A program made the position numbers and the translations under genes. DNA of 15,229 nt, from assembly GCA_964440605.1 (NCBI GenBank), contig CAYTSW010000064.1, positions 1 to 15,229 on the forward strand. The letters are read 5' to 3'. The stretch comes from CAYTSW01 sp964440605 (GTDB lineage: Bacteria; Planctomycetota; Phycisphaerae; Phycisphaerales; UBA1924). The notes beneath the pieces are model-generated. The model saw only the letters and a program-made list of their open reading frames with translations, did no database searches and was not told the origin of the DNA. Below, piece by piece: positions 1 to 6,908 of the stretch; position 1 is the first letter of the stretch, and each line of letters begins with the position of its first letter.

Positions 1-1496
1 GTGCGGCTGACGCCGATGCCGTAGCACCCCATGATGACAGGCCGGCGCTGCTGATTCTGATCGAGGATGTTGAAGCCCATCGCCTCGGAATACTTCGTGC
101 CCAGTCGGAAGATGTGGCCGACTTCGATGCCGCGTTTGGCTTCGAGCCTCGCGCTCTCGGACTTGGGCGAGGGGTCGCCGGCCTCGGCGTTGCGGACGTC
201 GGCGACGGTCACGCGGCTGGGATCATCCAGCGCGTCGCCGAGCTCGCGGCGCCAGTTGAAGTGCTTGACGTGGAGGTCCTTCTCGTCGGCGCCCGTCACC
301 CAGAACATCGGCTTGTTCTTCTCGGTGTCGGTGCCGCGAGCGGCGTCGGGGTCGATGATGAGGCGGCAGTCGCCGCCCAGCTTCGTCACCATGCGCGGGC
401 TGATGTACCCGATGACGAAGCCGGCCTTGCCCGCTTCTTCGGCGTCGGCGAGCGCCGTGCCGGGACCGGCCACCTCGCGGAGCTTGCCCTCGTTCACCTC
501 GTGGTCGCCGCGCACGATCGCGATGATCCAGCGCGGGCCTTCTGCACCGTCGGGGCGTGCGCAGACGACGCACTTGAGCATGTTGCGCGTCTTGACCTTG
601 AGCAGCTTCGAGACGTCCTCGATGCCGGGGCAGTCGGGCGTGTGGACCGTTTCAAGTTCGCCGCTGGGCTCGCCCTCGAAATCGTGCGAGCGCGGGCCGA
701 TGGCGCACTTCTCGACGTTGGCGGCGTAGCCGGTCTCGGGGCACATGAGGATGGTGTCTTCGCCCGTCGGGCAGTTGACCATGAACTCGTGCGAGGCCGA
801 GCCGCCGATGGGACCGGCTTCGGCTTCGACGATGGTGAAGTCGCGGCCATTCTCGAGGCCGCAGCGGGTGAAGATCCGCTCGTAGGCGCGGTACATGGCG
901 TTGTACTGCTCGTCGAGCCCGCCCGGGCCGTCGACGTCCATCGAGAACGAGTACGCGTCCTTCATGATGAACTCGCGGCAGCGCAGCAGCCCGGCCCGCG
1001 GGCGGAACTCGTCGCGGTACTTCGACTGGATCTGATACAGATTCAGCGGCAACTGCTTGTACGACGAGACGGCCGAACGCATCAGCTCAGTGATGACTTC
1101 CTCGTGGGTAGGCCCGAGGTAGGTCTCGCGGTCGTGGCGGTCGGTGAAGCGGAAGAGCAGGTCGCCGTAGTCGTCGGCGCGGCCGGTCTCGCGCAGGAGG
1201 TCGAGCGGGGCGATGGCGGGCATGAGCAGTTCGCTGGCCCCCGCGGCGTTCATCTCCTGGCGGATGATCTCGCCCAACTTGGTGAGCACGCGCCAGGCGA
1301 GGGGGAGGTAGTCGTACACCCCCGCGGTGACGCGCCGGATGTAGCCCGCACGGGAGAGCAAAATGTGCGACGGCGCCTCGGCGTCGGTCGGGGCTTCCTT
1401 GGTGGTCGGGATGAGCGTGCGGCTCCAGAGCTGCACGTCGCCGGCGCGGCTGGTGCGGAGCACGTTCGGGATGGTCGAGGTCGCGTCGCTGGTCAT
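1..1496 (-). CDS. proS: Prolyl-tRNA synthetase, bacterial type with editing insertion (3' part outside the window)
   Basis: ProRS charges tRNA-Pro with proline in the cytosol. About 498 residues are visible from the ATG at 1496, and the gene runs off the window inside class II motif 3 (MGCYGIGVSR, last visible residues). Before it come the GPTHEEVIT segment (about residue 128), motif 2 with its REFIMKDAYSF tail (about 160-184), and a long insertion (about 225-400) containing HTPDCPGIEDVSKLLK. This insertion between motifs 2 and 3 is the YbaK-like editing domain of bacterial-type ProRS. Missing are the end of the catalytic domain and the C-terminal anticodon-binding domain, roughly 100 residues judging from the usual length near 570-600. 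The loss is due to the window edge; I see no frameshift. The start is the first ATG of the frame and has no Shine-Dalgarno sequence; a -10-like hexamer lies 7 nt upstream. Family identity is certain. Confidence 0.97.
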   Translation of the reverse strand, partial: MTSDATSTIPNVLRTSRAGDVQLWSRTLIPTTKEAPTDAEAPSHILLSRAGYIRRVTAGVYDYLPLAWRVLTKLGEIIRQEMNAAGASELLMPAIAPLDLLRETGRADDYGDLLFRFTDRHDRETYLGPTHEEVITELMRSAVSSYKQLPLNLYQIQSKYRDEFRPRAGLLRCREFIMKDAYSFSMDVDGPGGLDEQYNAMYRAYERIFTRCGLENGRDFTIVEAEAGPIGGSASHEFMVNCPTGEDTILMCPETGYAANVEKCAIGPRSHDFEGEPSGELETVHTPDCPGIEDVSKLLKVKTRNMLKCVVCARPDGAEGPRWIIAIVRGDHEVNEGKLREVAGPGTALADAEEAGKAGFVIGYISPRMVTKLGGDCRLIIDPDAARGTDTEKNKPMFWVTGADEKDLHVKHFNWRRELGDALDDPSRVTVADVRNAEAGDPSPKSESARLEAKRGIEVGHIFRLGTKYSEAMGFNILDQNQQRRPVIMGCYGIGVSR

Positions 1497-1503
1497 GGGG
1501 GCG

Positions 1504-1509
1504 AGTGTA
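1504..1509 (-). promoter_or_regulatory. Candidate -10 element for proS
   Basis: The minus strand reads TACACT here, matching the TANNNT -10 pattern, and ends 7 nt before the proS ATG. Transcription would then begin at or next to the start codon, giving a leaderless or nearly leaderless mRNA. That agrees with the absence of a Shine-Dalgarno sequence. No good -35 is seen at 16-18 bp, so this rests on one short motif. Confidence 0.3.
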
Positions 1510-1546
1510 GCGATGGGGGGGCAAACTCCTCGACGCTGGCGGTCCC

Positions 1547-1571
1547 CGCGGGCGTGGTATTCTCGCCCGCG
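1547..1571 (+). promoter_or_regulatory. Inverted repeat and -10-like hexamer just before the MBL-fold gene
   Basis: CGCGGGCG (1547-1554) and CGCCCGCG (1564-1571) form a perfect 8-bp inverted repeat around a 9-nt centre, ending one base before the ATG at 1573. The centre includes most of a TATTCT hexamer (1558-1563), a TANNNT-type -10 only 9 nt upstream of the start codon. Two readings fit: a leaderless promoter embedded in an operator-like palindrome, or, if the transcript starts further upstream, a hairpin that would hinder ribosome access. In this GC-rich sequence the palindrome could also be chance. Confidence 0.35.
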
Positions 1572-1572
1572 C

Positions 1573-2319
1573 ATGCGAGCCCTCATCCTCGGCGTCGGCG
1601 ACGCCTTCACCACCGTCAGCTACGGCACTTCGGCCATCGTGGAAGGCCCCGGGGGCCTCGTGATGATCGACTGCCCCGACCTCGTCCACCGCGCGATCCG
1701 CGAGGCGTGCGAGAAAAGCGGGTGGAGCGTCGATATCCGCTCGGTCGACGACATCGTCCTCACCCACCTCCACGGCGACCACTGCAACGGCCTCGAGAGC
1801 GTCGGCTTCAAGCGGGCCGTCTACCGACTGCGCGGCGAAAGCCACATCCGCCCCCGCCTCCACACCCACCCCGAAGCGGCCCGGCGCGTGTGGGAACGCC
1901 TCGCCCCCGCCATGGACGCCCCCTTCCTCCGCCCCGGCGAGCCCTCGACCCTCGACGACTTCTTTGACCTGCGCACCTTCACCATCGGCGAGCCCTTCGA
2001 GGTCTGCGGCCTCACCATCGAGACCCGTACCACCATCCACCCCATCCCCACCGTCGGCCTCCTCATCTCCGATGGCACCCGGACCCTCGGCTGGTCGGGC
2101 GACACCGCCTTCGACCAGGACCACATCCAGTGGCTCGACCGCGCCGACCTCATCGTCCACGAAACCAACCTCGGCCCGGCCCACACCAACGTCGGCATGC
2201 TCAATGCCCTGCCCGAACGCATCCGCGCCAAGCTCCGGCTCACGCACATCTACGACGAGTTCGACCCCGCGAGCACGACCATCCCCGTGCTGAGCGAGGG
2301 GCAGATCATCGAGCTGTGA
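1573..2319 (+). CDS. MBL-fold metallo-hydrolase, substrate unknown
   Basis: The 248-residue product is a single metallo-beta-lactamase-fold domain. The signature HLHGDH (H65, H67, D69, H70) is intact. Further likely metal ligands are H156 (TTIHPIPTVG), D177 (WSGDTAF) and H225 (LTHIYDEFD), so a two-metal active site looks complete. No signal peptide or transmembrane segment is visible, which suggests a cytosolic enzyme. The layout resembles the RNase Z/ElaC-like and general hydrolase branch, but I do not see enough to call tRNA 3' processing or any other substrate. The ATG at 1573 is chosen because the conserved first strand (MRALILGVGDAF) begins there; upstream in-frame sequence is antisense to proS. 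Third codon positions are strongly C-rich, unlike the operon at 6909-13229. The gene diverges from proS. Confidence 0.88.
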   Translation: MRALILGVGDAFTTVSYGTSAIVEGPGGLVMIDCPDLVHRAIREACEKSGWSVDIRSVDDIVLTHLHGDHCNGLESVGFKRAVYRLRGESHIRPRLHTHPEAARRVWERLAPAMDAPFLRPGEPSTLDDFFDLRTFTIGEPFEVCGLTIETRTTIHPIPTVGLLISDGTRTLGWSGDTAFDQDHIQWLDRADLIVHETNLGPAHTNVGMLNALPERIRAKLRLTHIYDEFDPASTTIPVLSEGQIIEL

Positions 2320-2378
2320 AGCCCGCCCCGTTACGCGCGTGCAGTATCCCCGAGTGCCGGCCCGGGGGGTTTCCGTGC

Positions 2379-2408
2379 CACGGTTTCGCGGTGCAGCGGC
2401 AAACCGTG
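2379..2408. terminator. Hairpin in a convergent gap, possible bidirectional terminator
   Basis: CACGGTTT (2379-2386) pairs perfectly with AAACCGTG (2401-2408). Inside, CGC and GCG can add three more pairs around a GGTGCA loop with a two-base bulge. It sits in the 135-bp gap between the stop of the MBL-fold gene and the stop of the convergent membrane protein gene, where both transcripts should end. No U-tract follows on either strand, so intrinsic termination is uncertain. Confidence 0.4.
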
Positions 2409-2454
2409 CTTCCGAGCCCTACGCAGCGATCGCTCCACGGAGGACTGCGTCTGC

Positions 2455-3018
2455 TTACTGCGGAGCGCCGATCATGCTCTGTTCCCCCAGCGAACGCCAC
2501 ATGAGCCACAGCGCCCAATGTGAGCACAGCAGGCCCACCAGCGTGATGGGAGTGGCGATGGAACGCTGTCCCGCCGCCCGAAAAAACTGCACATACGTCG
2601 CTGCGATCATCACGCAGGGCAGCGACGAGATGACCACGTACGCGAGCACCCTCGCCCAATCCGATGAAAACGTCTGACGCATCAATATCGCCGGCAGTAC
2701 GAAGATCAGCGATTTACATAAGCCCAGAAGAAACGCGTTCATCCCGAGCACCATCGCGTTCAGGTGCGCCCGAACCGGCGACCGACCGCTCAGCGTGACG
2801 AACCGCGGGTAGGAGAAGGTCTGGCAGAACGCTGTTACCAAAAGGTTCCGGTACGGCAAAGGCCTGTTGAGCACATGCGTCGGCGGCAGCCGCTCGTGGT
2901 CATCCTGAGACAACTCCGCCCACCGTCGGGCGATGAGATGTTCAACAGCGCGCCGCGCCATCGACGAGTGATAGAGCAGATACCCAAACTCGAGCCACAG
3001 GTACGCCAGGCGCACCAT
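2455..3018 (-). CDS. Unknown small membrane protein, coupled to the pullulanase gene
   Basis: I do not recognise this 187-residue protein. The N-terminal third is polar with aromatic and arginine-rich stretches (MVRLAYLWLEFGYLLYHSS, then ARRAVEHLIARRW). Three hydrophobic segments follow at about residues 88-112, 123-147 and 157-176, so it is probably an inner-membrane protein. The ATG at 3018 shares its A with the TGA of the upstream pullulanase gene (TGATG on the minus strand), an arrangement typical of translational coupling. The same frame stays open further upstream but there overlaps the pullulanase and reads as arginine-rich shadow sequence, so the overlapping ATG is preferred. The coding sequence looks less GC-rich and less biased in codon use than its neighbours, which could mean a recent arrival or weak selection. 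No functional link to glucan breakdown can be shown. Confidence 0.65.
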   Translation of the reverse strand: MVRLAYLWLEFGYLLYHSSMARRAVEHLIARRWAELSQDDHERLPPTHVLNRPLPYRNLLVTAFCQTFSYPRFVTLSGRSPVRAHLNAMVLGMNAFLLGLCKSLIFVLPAILMRQTFSSDWARVLAYVVISSLPCVMIAATYVQFFRAAGQRSIATPITLVGLLCSHWALWLMWRSLGEQSMIGAPQ

Positions 3019-4919
3019 CACACTCTCGGCCGGAACAGCACGGCCCCGCAATGCCCGCTCAGCGTGTGGCGGCTCTGGACCAGCGGCGCCTCGCCGCCGG
3101 TTTCGAACGTCCCGTTGGTCGTCGCGATCGCCCAGGGCCCCTTGGGCAGCGGGACCTCGACGCGGGTCGGCGAGCCGTTGAGGGCGACCACCGCGCGCTC
3201 CCACGTGTCCCGGCCCGTCACGTCGGCGATCTCGAAGGCGATCACGCCGGGCGGCACATTCAGCCCCAGCGAAGGGTCGTCGAGGAAACGCACGGCTTCG
3301 TGCACCGCTTTCCGCGTGCCCAGTCGGAACATCGGGTGCTTGGCACGCATGCGGATGGCGGCCCGGTAGAAGTCGTACCGCTCGCTCCGCTCGGCCTTGT
3401 CGCGCCAGCGGATGTTGTTGACCTGGTCGCCCAGGTTGTAGGTGTTGTCCTCGCCGTTCTTCGTGCGCCCGAACTCCTGGCCCGAGTGGATGAAGGGCAG
3501 GCCCTGGCTGACCATGAGGGTCAGGACGCCCAGGCGGCTCATCTTGTCGTGCCGGCCTTCGGGGAGCCTGTCCTTCGCGTGACCGTTGAGCGTGTCAGTG
3601 ATGCGCAGGCGGTCTTCGAGGGTGTGATTGTCGTGGCACTCGATGTAGTTGACGGTCTCGGTGGGCTCGTCGGCGAAGGTGTCGATGCCGGCGCGGATGC
3701 CGGCCTTCACCGGGTCGGCGTCGGTGCCGGCGTTGAGGAAACCAGGGTCCTTCATGTCGAAAACGCGCCCGCGCAGGCCGTCGCGCATGTCGTCGTTGAA
3801 GACACCCCAGCCCTTGCCGCGCTGGTTGCCCTTGCTGTTGACGGGGATGCCGCACTCGCCCCCGGCCCACGGTTCGCCGTAGACCAGCAGCGTTGGGTCT
3901 TCCTGATGGACCGCCTCGGCGAGCGGACCCATGGTCTCGGCGTCGATGAGGCCCATGAGGTCGAATCGGTACCCGTCGATGCCGTAACGCCGGACCCAGT
4001 GGAGAACGGACTCGATCAGGAAGCGTCGCCCGTGAGGCGATTCGCTGCGGAACTCGTTCCCACACCCGCTGCCGTTGAAGGCGGTGCCGTCGGGCTTCCA
4101 GCGGAAGTAGGTCTTCGGGGCGAGGCCCATGAGCGAGCGCAGCTTGGTGGGCCAGTATTCGGCGTCGTGGTTGTAGACGACATCGAGCGTGACGCGCAGG
4201 CCGCGCTCGTGAAAGGCGGAGACCAGCTTGGCGAACTCGACGACCGGGGCTTCGAGCCCGACGCCCGATGCGTACGTCGGGTGTGGCGCGTTGAAGTCGT
4301 GGGGCATGTAGCCCCACTCGTAGACAGGGTTGTAGGGCATCGAAAACGCGTGGACGGGCATGAGTTGGACGACGTTGACCCCCAGCTCGACCAGGTGGTC
4401 GAGCCCGGTGGTAACGGTCGTGCCGGCGTAGCGGGTTCCGGTTTGCGTGAGGCCGAGATAGCGCCCTGCCCACTCGGGCCGCACGCCGCAGTTGGGGTCG
4501 CGGGTGAAGTCCCGGATGTGGAGTTCGTAGAGGATGGCGTCTTTGGGATCGAGCGGCGGCCGGGGTGTGGTCGCGGGGATCGAGGGGAGCACGTACGCGC
4601 GGTTGTCGCGGACGAGCAGGGCCCAAGGGTCGATGAGGTCGCCGATGGTGCGCCCGTCGCGGTCGAGCTCGTAGGCGTAGGACCAGAGGCGCCAGTCGCC
4701 GTCGAGCTCGGCGGTCCAGACGAGTTCGTCTTTCGGGTCACGCTTCATCTCGCAGACCCGCAGGTGCCGCGTGCCGGGGTGGACGAGGCGGAGCCGGACG
4801 GCGTCGGCCTCGGCAACGACGGCAAAGGAGGAGGCGCTCTGGCTGTAGCGCACGCCGAGGGGCGTCGCGCCCGCGGGCTTCCACGCGGTCGCGATGTCCT
4901 GCGGGGTCGTTTCGCTCAA
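3018..4919 (-). CDS. pulA: Type I pullulanase (GH13 alpha-glucan debranching enzyme)
   Basis: The enzyme hydrolyses alpha-1,6 branch linkages in pullulan, glycogen-derived dextrins or starch. From the chosen start it has 633 residues. An N-terminal beta-sandwich of CBM48 type (about 15-105) precedes the GH13 barrel. Barrel motifs are region I DVVYNH (246-251), YRFDLMG with nucleophile D320, YGEPW with acid/base E349, and ECHDNHT with D430; YEWGYMP (200-206) is a variant of the YNWGYDP signature of type I pullulanases. No signal peptide follows the chosen start, so it is probably cytosolic and works on stored or imported glucan. The start is TTG at 4919, preceded by GGAAGGA with a 6-nt gap to the start codon. 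The longer frame from ATG 5024 adds 35 residues unlike the family and runs into a repeat. The gene overlaps the next one by one base. Confidence 0.93.
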   Translation of the reverse strand: MSETTPQDIATAWKPAGATPLGVRYSQSASSFAVVAEADAVRLRLVHPGTRHLRVCEMKRDPKDELVWTAELDGDWRLWSYAYELDRDGRTIGDLIDPWALLVRDNRAYVLPSIPATTPRPPLDPKDAILYELHIRDFTRDPNCGVRPEWAGRYLGLTQTGTRYAGTTVTTGLDHLVELGVNVVQLMPVHAFSMPYNPVYEWGYMPHDFNAPHPTYASGVGLEAPVVEFAKLVSAFHERGLRVTLDVVYNHDAEYWPTKLRSLMGLAPKTYFRWKPDGTAFNGSGCGNEFRSESPHGRRFLIESVLHWVRRYGIDGYRFDLMGLIDAETMGPLAEAVHQEDPTLLVYGEPWAGGECGIPVNSKGNQRGKGWGVFNDDMRDGLRGRVFDMKDPGFLNAGTDADPVKAGIRAGIDTFADEPTETVNYIECHDNHTLEDRLRITDTLNGHAKDRLPEGRHDKMSRLGVLTLMVSQGLPFIHSGQEFGRTKNGEDNTYNLGDQVNNIRWRDKAERSERYDFYRAAIRMRAKHPMFRLGTRKAVHEAVRFLDDPSLGLNVPPGVIAFEIADVTGRDTWERAVVALNGSPTRVEVPLPKGPWAIATTNGTFETGGEAPLVQSRHTLSGHCGAVLFRPRV

Positions 4920-5000
4920 GGGGAGTCCTTCCCGGAAGAAGTAAAGCGTTGTACCTGCCAGTGGGAGGAGTGGGACGGGGATGATACGGGCGAAGCGACA

Positions 5001-5041
5001 GAGGCGAAGACAACCAGTAAACACCGGGCGCCAGCCCGGTG
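5001..5041. repeat. Repeat unit 1: GAGGCGAAG box plus perfect hairpin
   Basis: GAGGCGAAG (5001-5009) is followed by CACCGGGC (5022-5029), a 4-nt GCCA loop and GCCCGGTG (5034-5041), a perfect 8-bp stem. A second, diverged copy with the same order of elements lies at 5075-5121. The form resembles REP-like elements dispersed between genes. It could also act as a transcript-end or upstream roadblock element. Confidence 0.6.
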
Positions 5042-5074
5042 ATCGGTGGGCGTCGCTTGGTCAGAAGACACGAA

Positions 5075-5121
5075 GAGGCGAAGGTGAAAACACCCAGCGA
5101 GCACCGAGCGTGAGCCCGGTG
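5075..5121. repeat. Repeat unit 2: diverged copy of the same hairpin unit
   Basis: GAGGCGAAG (5075-5083) precedes CACCGAGC (5102-5109), a GTGA loop and GCCCGGTG (5114-5121). The stem has one A/C mismatch relative to unit 1. The box-to-right-arm distance is 39 nt against 33 nt in unit 1, so this is an imperfect duplication, not a simple tandem copy. Confidence 0.55.
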
Positions 5122-5159
5122 GCGCCAGAAGGAAATCTCGGGCTGCCCGCAGGGCGCGG

Positions 5160-5187
5160 TTGGCGCTTGCCTTGGCGGTGATAGGAT
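5160..5187 (+). promoter_or_regulatory. Candidate sigma-70-type promoter for the amidase gene
   Basis: TTGGCG (5160-5165) and TAGGAT (5182-5187) are separated by 16 bp; each matches the consensus at four of six positions. Transcription would start near 5194, downstream of the ATG at 5186, which argues against that ATG and for a start at 5273 or 5336. Confidence 0.35.
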
Positions 5188-5272
5188 GCCGTCCGCGCAG
5201 CCGTCGACGCCCGACAGAACGACCGCTCAAAACGGGCAGTGGGTTCTTCAAGGCGGCGCGGCTCGGACGCCG

Positions 5273-6088
5273 ATGGTCGATGACGAGATGACGCGCGTGC
5301 AAGACGAAACGGGTGCGGCCCAGCCGCACGGTGGCATGGACCGGAGGTCGGCGTTGCGCCTGCTGGGCGCGGCGGCTCTGCTCGGACCCGGGCTGGCGGC
5401 CTGTTCCTCCGGCGGGGCGCAACGGCGCTCGGCGCTGCCCAACCCGACTTGGCCCGAGTCCGGCCCCGACTCCGGACCCGCCGCGAGGGGAGCGGTCGGT
5501 CGGCGCTATTCGGGGCGGACCTACACGCCCGCCCGGCCCACGCCCGGCGCGGGCGGGTTGGACAGGTTGCCCACCGGCGTGATCCAACGATCACGCTGGG
5601 CCGGGGGCGAGCCCGTCCCGGCCCTGATGGATCGCCAACAGCCGCTCAACAAGATCACGGTGCACCACGACGGGATGAACGCGTTTACCTCCACGCGCGA
5701 GGGCGACGCCGCGGCACGCATCGAGGCCATCCGCCGGGCCCACCGGGCCAACAACTGGGGCGACATCGGCTACCACTACGCCATCGATCCCGCGGGCCGC
5801 GTCTGGCAGGCCCGTCCCCTCTCCTGGCAGGGCGCCCACGTGGGCAACCAGAATCACGGCAACATCGGCGTCTGCGTGCTCGGGAACTACGAGGTGCAGC
5901 AGCCCAACAGCCGACAGGTCGAGGCCCTCGAGTCCTTTATCGCTCGCCTCATGCGCACCCACGACATCGACGTCTCGCGCATCTACACCCACCGCGAACT
6001 CGCGGCGACCGCCTGCCCGGGGCGCAACCTCCAGCCGAGGCTCGTCGCGATGCGCTCATCGCGAGGCGTGCTCGCGGCGGTGGTGTGA
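5273..6088 (+). CDS. Tat-type lipoprotein N-acetylmuramoyl-L-alanine amidase (Amidase_2/PGRP fold)
   Basis: The enzyme should cleave the bond between N-acetylmuramic acid and L-alanine in peptidoglycan or its fragments, outside the cytoplasmic membrane. Numbered from ATG 5273 (271 residues), a twin-arginine segment DRRSALRLL (23-31), a hydrophobic stretch and the lipobox LAAC (lipidated C44) mark a Tat-exported lipoprotein. A Ser/Pro/Gly-rich linker follows (45-100), then the amidase domain (about 103-260). Probable zinc ligands are H131 (TVHHDG), H240 (YTHRE) and C248 (ACPG); Y167 in GYHY is the likely catalytic tyrosine, so the site appears intact. The start is uncertain. ATG 5186 is in frame but its extension has atypical codons and overlaps the candidate promoter, and ATG 5336 would give a minimal signal peptide. 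None has a convincing Shine-Dalgarno. It may serve in cell-wall recycling or remodelling. Confidence 0.87.
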   Translation: MVDDEMTRVQDETGAAQPHGGMDRRSALRLLGAAALLGPGLAACSSGGAQRRSALPNPTWPESGPDSGPAARGAVGRRYSGRTYTPARPTPGAGGLDRLPTGVIQRSRWAGGEPVPALMDRQQPLNKITVHHDGMNAFTSTREGDAAARIEAIRRAHRANNWGDIGYHYAIDPAGRVWQARPLSWQGAHVGNQNHGNIGVCVLGNYEVQQPNSRQVEALESFIARLMRTHDIDVSRIYTHRELAATACPGRNLQPRLVAMRSSRGVLAAVV

Positions 6089-6116
6089 GGTGATCTGGAG
6101 CGCGTTCGCGTGCCAC

Positions 6117-6136
6117 CGACCCGGCTCTGAGGGTCG
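6117..6136. terminator. Weak hairpin between convergent genes
   Basis: CGACCC (6117-6122) and GGGTCG (6131-6136) form a 6-bp stem with an 8-nt loop in the 60-bp gap between the amidase stop and the stop of the convergent membrane protein gene. There is no U-tract, so a terminator role is inferred mainly from position. Confidence 0.25.
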
Positions 6137-6148
6137 TCACGCCAGCGC

Positions 6149-6799
6149 TCAGCGCACGCCCATGTCGCTCAGCCCACGCCGGAGCAAGTTCCCGGGCGGG
6201 TTGTTCCAGATCTCCAGGGCCTCCAGCCGGCGCATCGACCACGTGCCATCGGTCTCACGCCACGTGGCTTCCCAGACGGTGGGGACGGGTGTGCCGTTGG
6301 CCCAGGCGAGGTTGACCCGAAAGCGTGAGCGCGCCAGGCGTGGGCCGTCGCGTTCCGAGCCCATCCAGACGAAGCGCCAGTCCCCGATGAGTTGCTCGGC
6401 CTGCGACGCGTAGTCGGTGAGACCTTGGAGGTCGTCGTCCACGACGGAGCCCGCGCCCGCGAGGATCGCGCCGGGCTCCACGTGGGCGCGAGCCCGAGCC
6501 GCCTCGCCCGTCGCCATCGCCTCGACGAATCCGAGACTGCGCGACCGCAACGACTCGTCGAGCGTCTCCATGAGCGTCGAGCTGAGCCAGACGCCGCCGG
6601 CGAGCACGGCTCCCAGCGTGAGCGTCCCGAGGGCCCACCTGGTGTGCGCGCGCTGCATGAAAGCCCACCCGCCGATCAGGGCAACGGCGATGACCAGGCC
6701 GGACGTCAACGCCGGCTGCTCGAAGAGCCATCGAGTGAGAGCAGATGAACCCGGCAGGTCGTCGCTCTGGCTGGTGAGAATGCTCAGCAGATGGATCAT
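6149..6799 (-). CDS. Unknown membrane protein with NTF2/SnoaL-like C-terminal region
   Basis: The 216-residue product has two hydrophobic helices, about residues 33-51 (SGLVIAVALIGGWAF) and 57-77 (LGTLTLGAVLAGGVW), followed by a soluble domain. That domain reads like the cone-shaped NTF2/SnoaL fold: a helical start (SLGFVEAMATGEAARARAHV), then alternating strands ending RFRVNLAWANG and WEATWRETDGTWSMRRLEAL. No catalytic residues can be named. It is probably an inner-membrane protein with its C-terminal domain on one face. The ATG at 6799 has a clear Shine-Dalgarno (GGAGG at 6812-6808, 8-nt spacing). It is convergent with the amidase gene and divergent from the Maf-like gene; a role near the envelope is only a guess. 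Confidence 0.75.
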   Translation of the reverse strand: MIHLLSILTSQSDDLPGSSALTRWLFEQPALTSGLVIAVALIGGWAFMQRAHTRWALGTLTLGAVLAGGVWLSSTLMETLDESLRSRSLGFVEAMATGEAARARAHVEPGAILAGAGSVVDDDLQGLTDYASQAEQLIGDWRFVWMGSERDGPRLARSRFRVNLAWANGTPVPTVWEATWRETDGTWSMRRLEALEIWNNPPGNLLRRGLSDMGVR

Positions 6800-6892
6800 G
6801 CGCGAGGCCTCCGCCTGATCGAGTGGGTAGTCGAAGCGTATCCCCGTTCGTGGGCGTTCGTTGCGCGGTGTTCACGCATCGGGCCGGCGCTT

Positions 6893-6900
6893 CCCGATAA
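6893..6900 (+). promoter_or_regulatory. CCCGATAA, a possible flagellar sigma-28 -10 box
   Basis: This octamer differs by one base from the GCCGATAA -10 element of sigma-28 (FliA) promoters and lies 8 nt before the ATG at 6909. The expected TAAA-type -35 is not found about 11 bp upstream, where ACGCATCG stands. The motif is noted because a Maf-like flagellin glycosylation gene would be a logical target. Confidence 0.2.
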
Positions 6901-6908
6901 CCCCAGCG

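Larger units (their letters stand above)
4920..5272. other. Intergenic region between divergent pullulanase and amidase genes
   Basis: This 353-bp gap holds the Shine-Dalgarno of the pullulanase gene next to its TTG, two related GC-rich hairpins (5022-5041 and 5102-5121), two GAGGCGAAG direct repeats (5001-5009 and 5075-5083), and a candidate promoter for the amidase gene (5160-5187). Open frames run into it from both sides, but their codon use is poor and I see no separate gene. Confidence 0.6.

Noticed and set aside
114..1967. Open frame of 617 codons antisense to proS and running into the MBL-fold gene
   Set aside because: It is a low-complexity shadow; proS on the minus strand and the MBL-fold frame on the plus strand explain the region.
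4920..5024. N-terminal extension of the pullulanase to ATG 5024, which could look like a signal peptide
   Set aside because: A TTG at 4919 has a good Shine-Dalgarno, the extension overlaps a repeat hairpin, and it does not resemble the family.
3051..5042. Open frame of 663 codons antisense to the pullulanase gene
   Set aside because: The Val/Ala/Asp/Gly-rich translation has no motifs, whereas the other strand carries all GH13 catalytic signatures.
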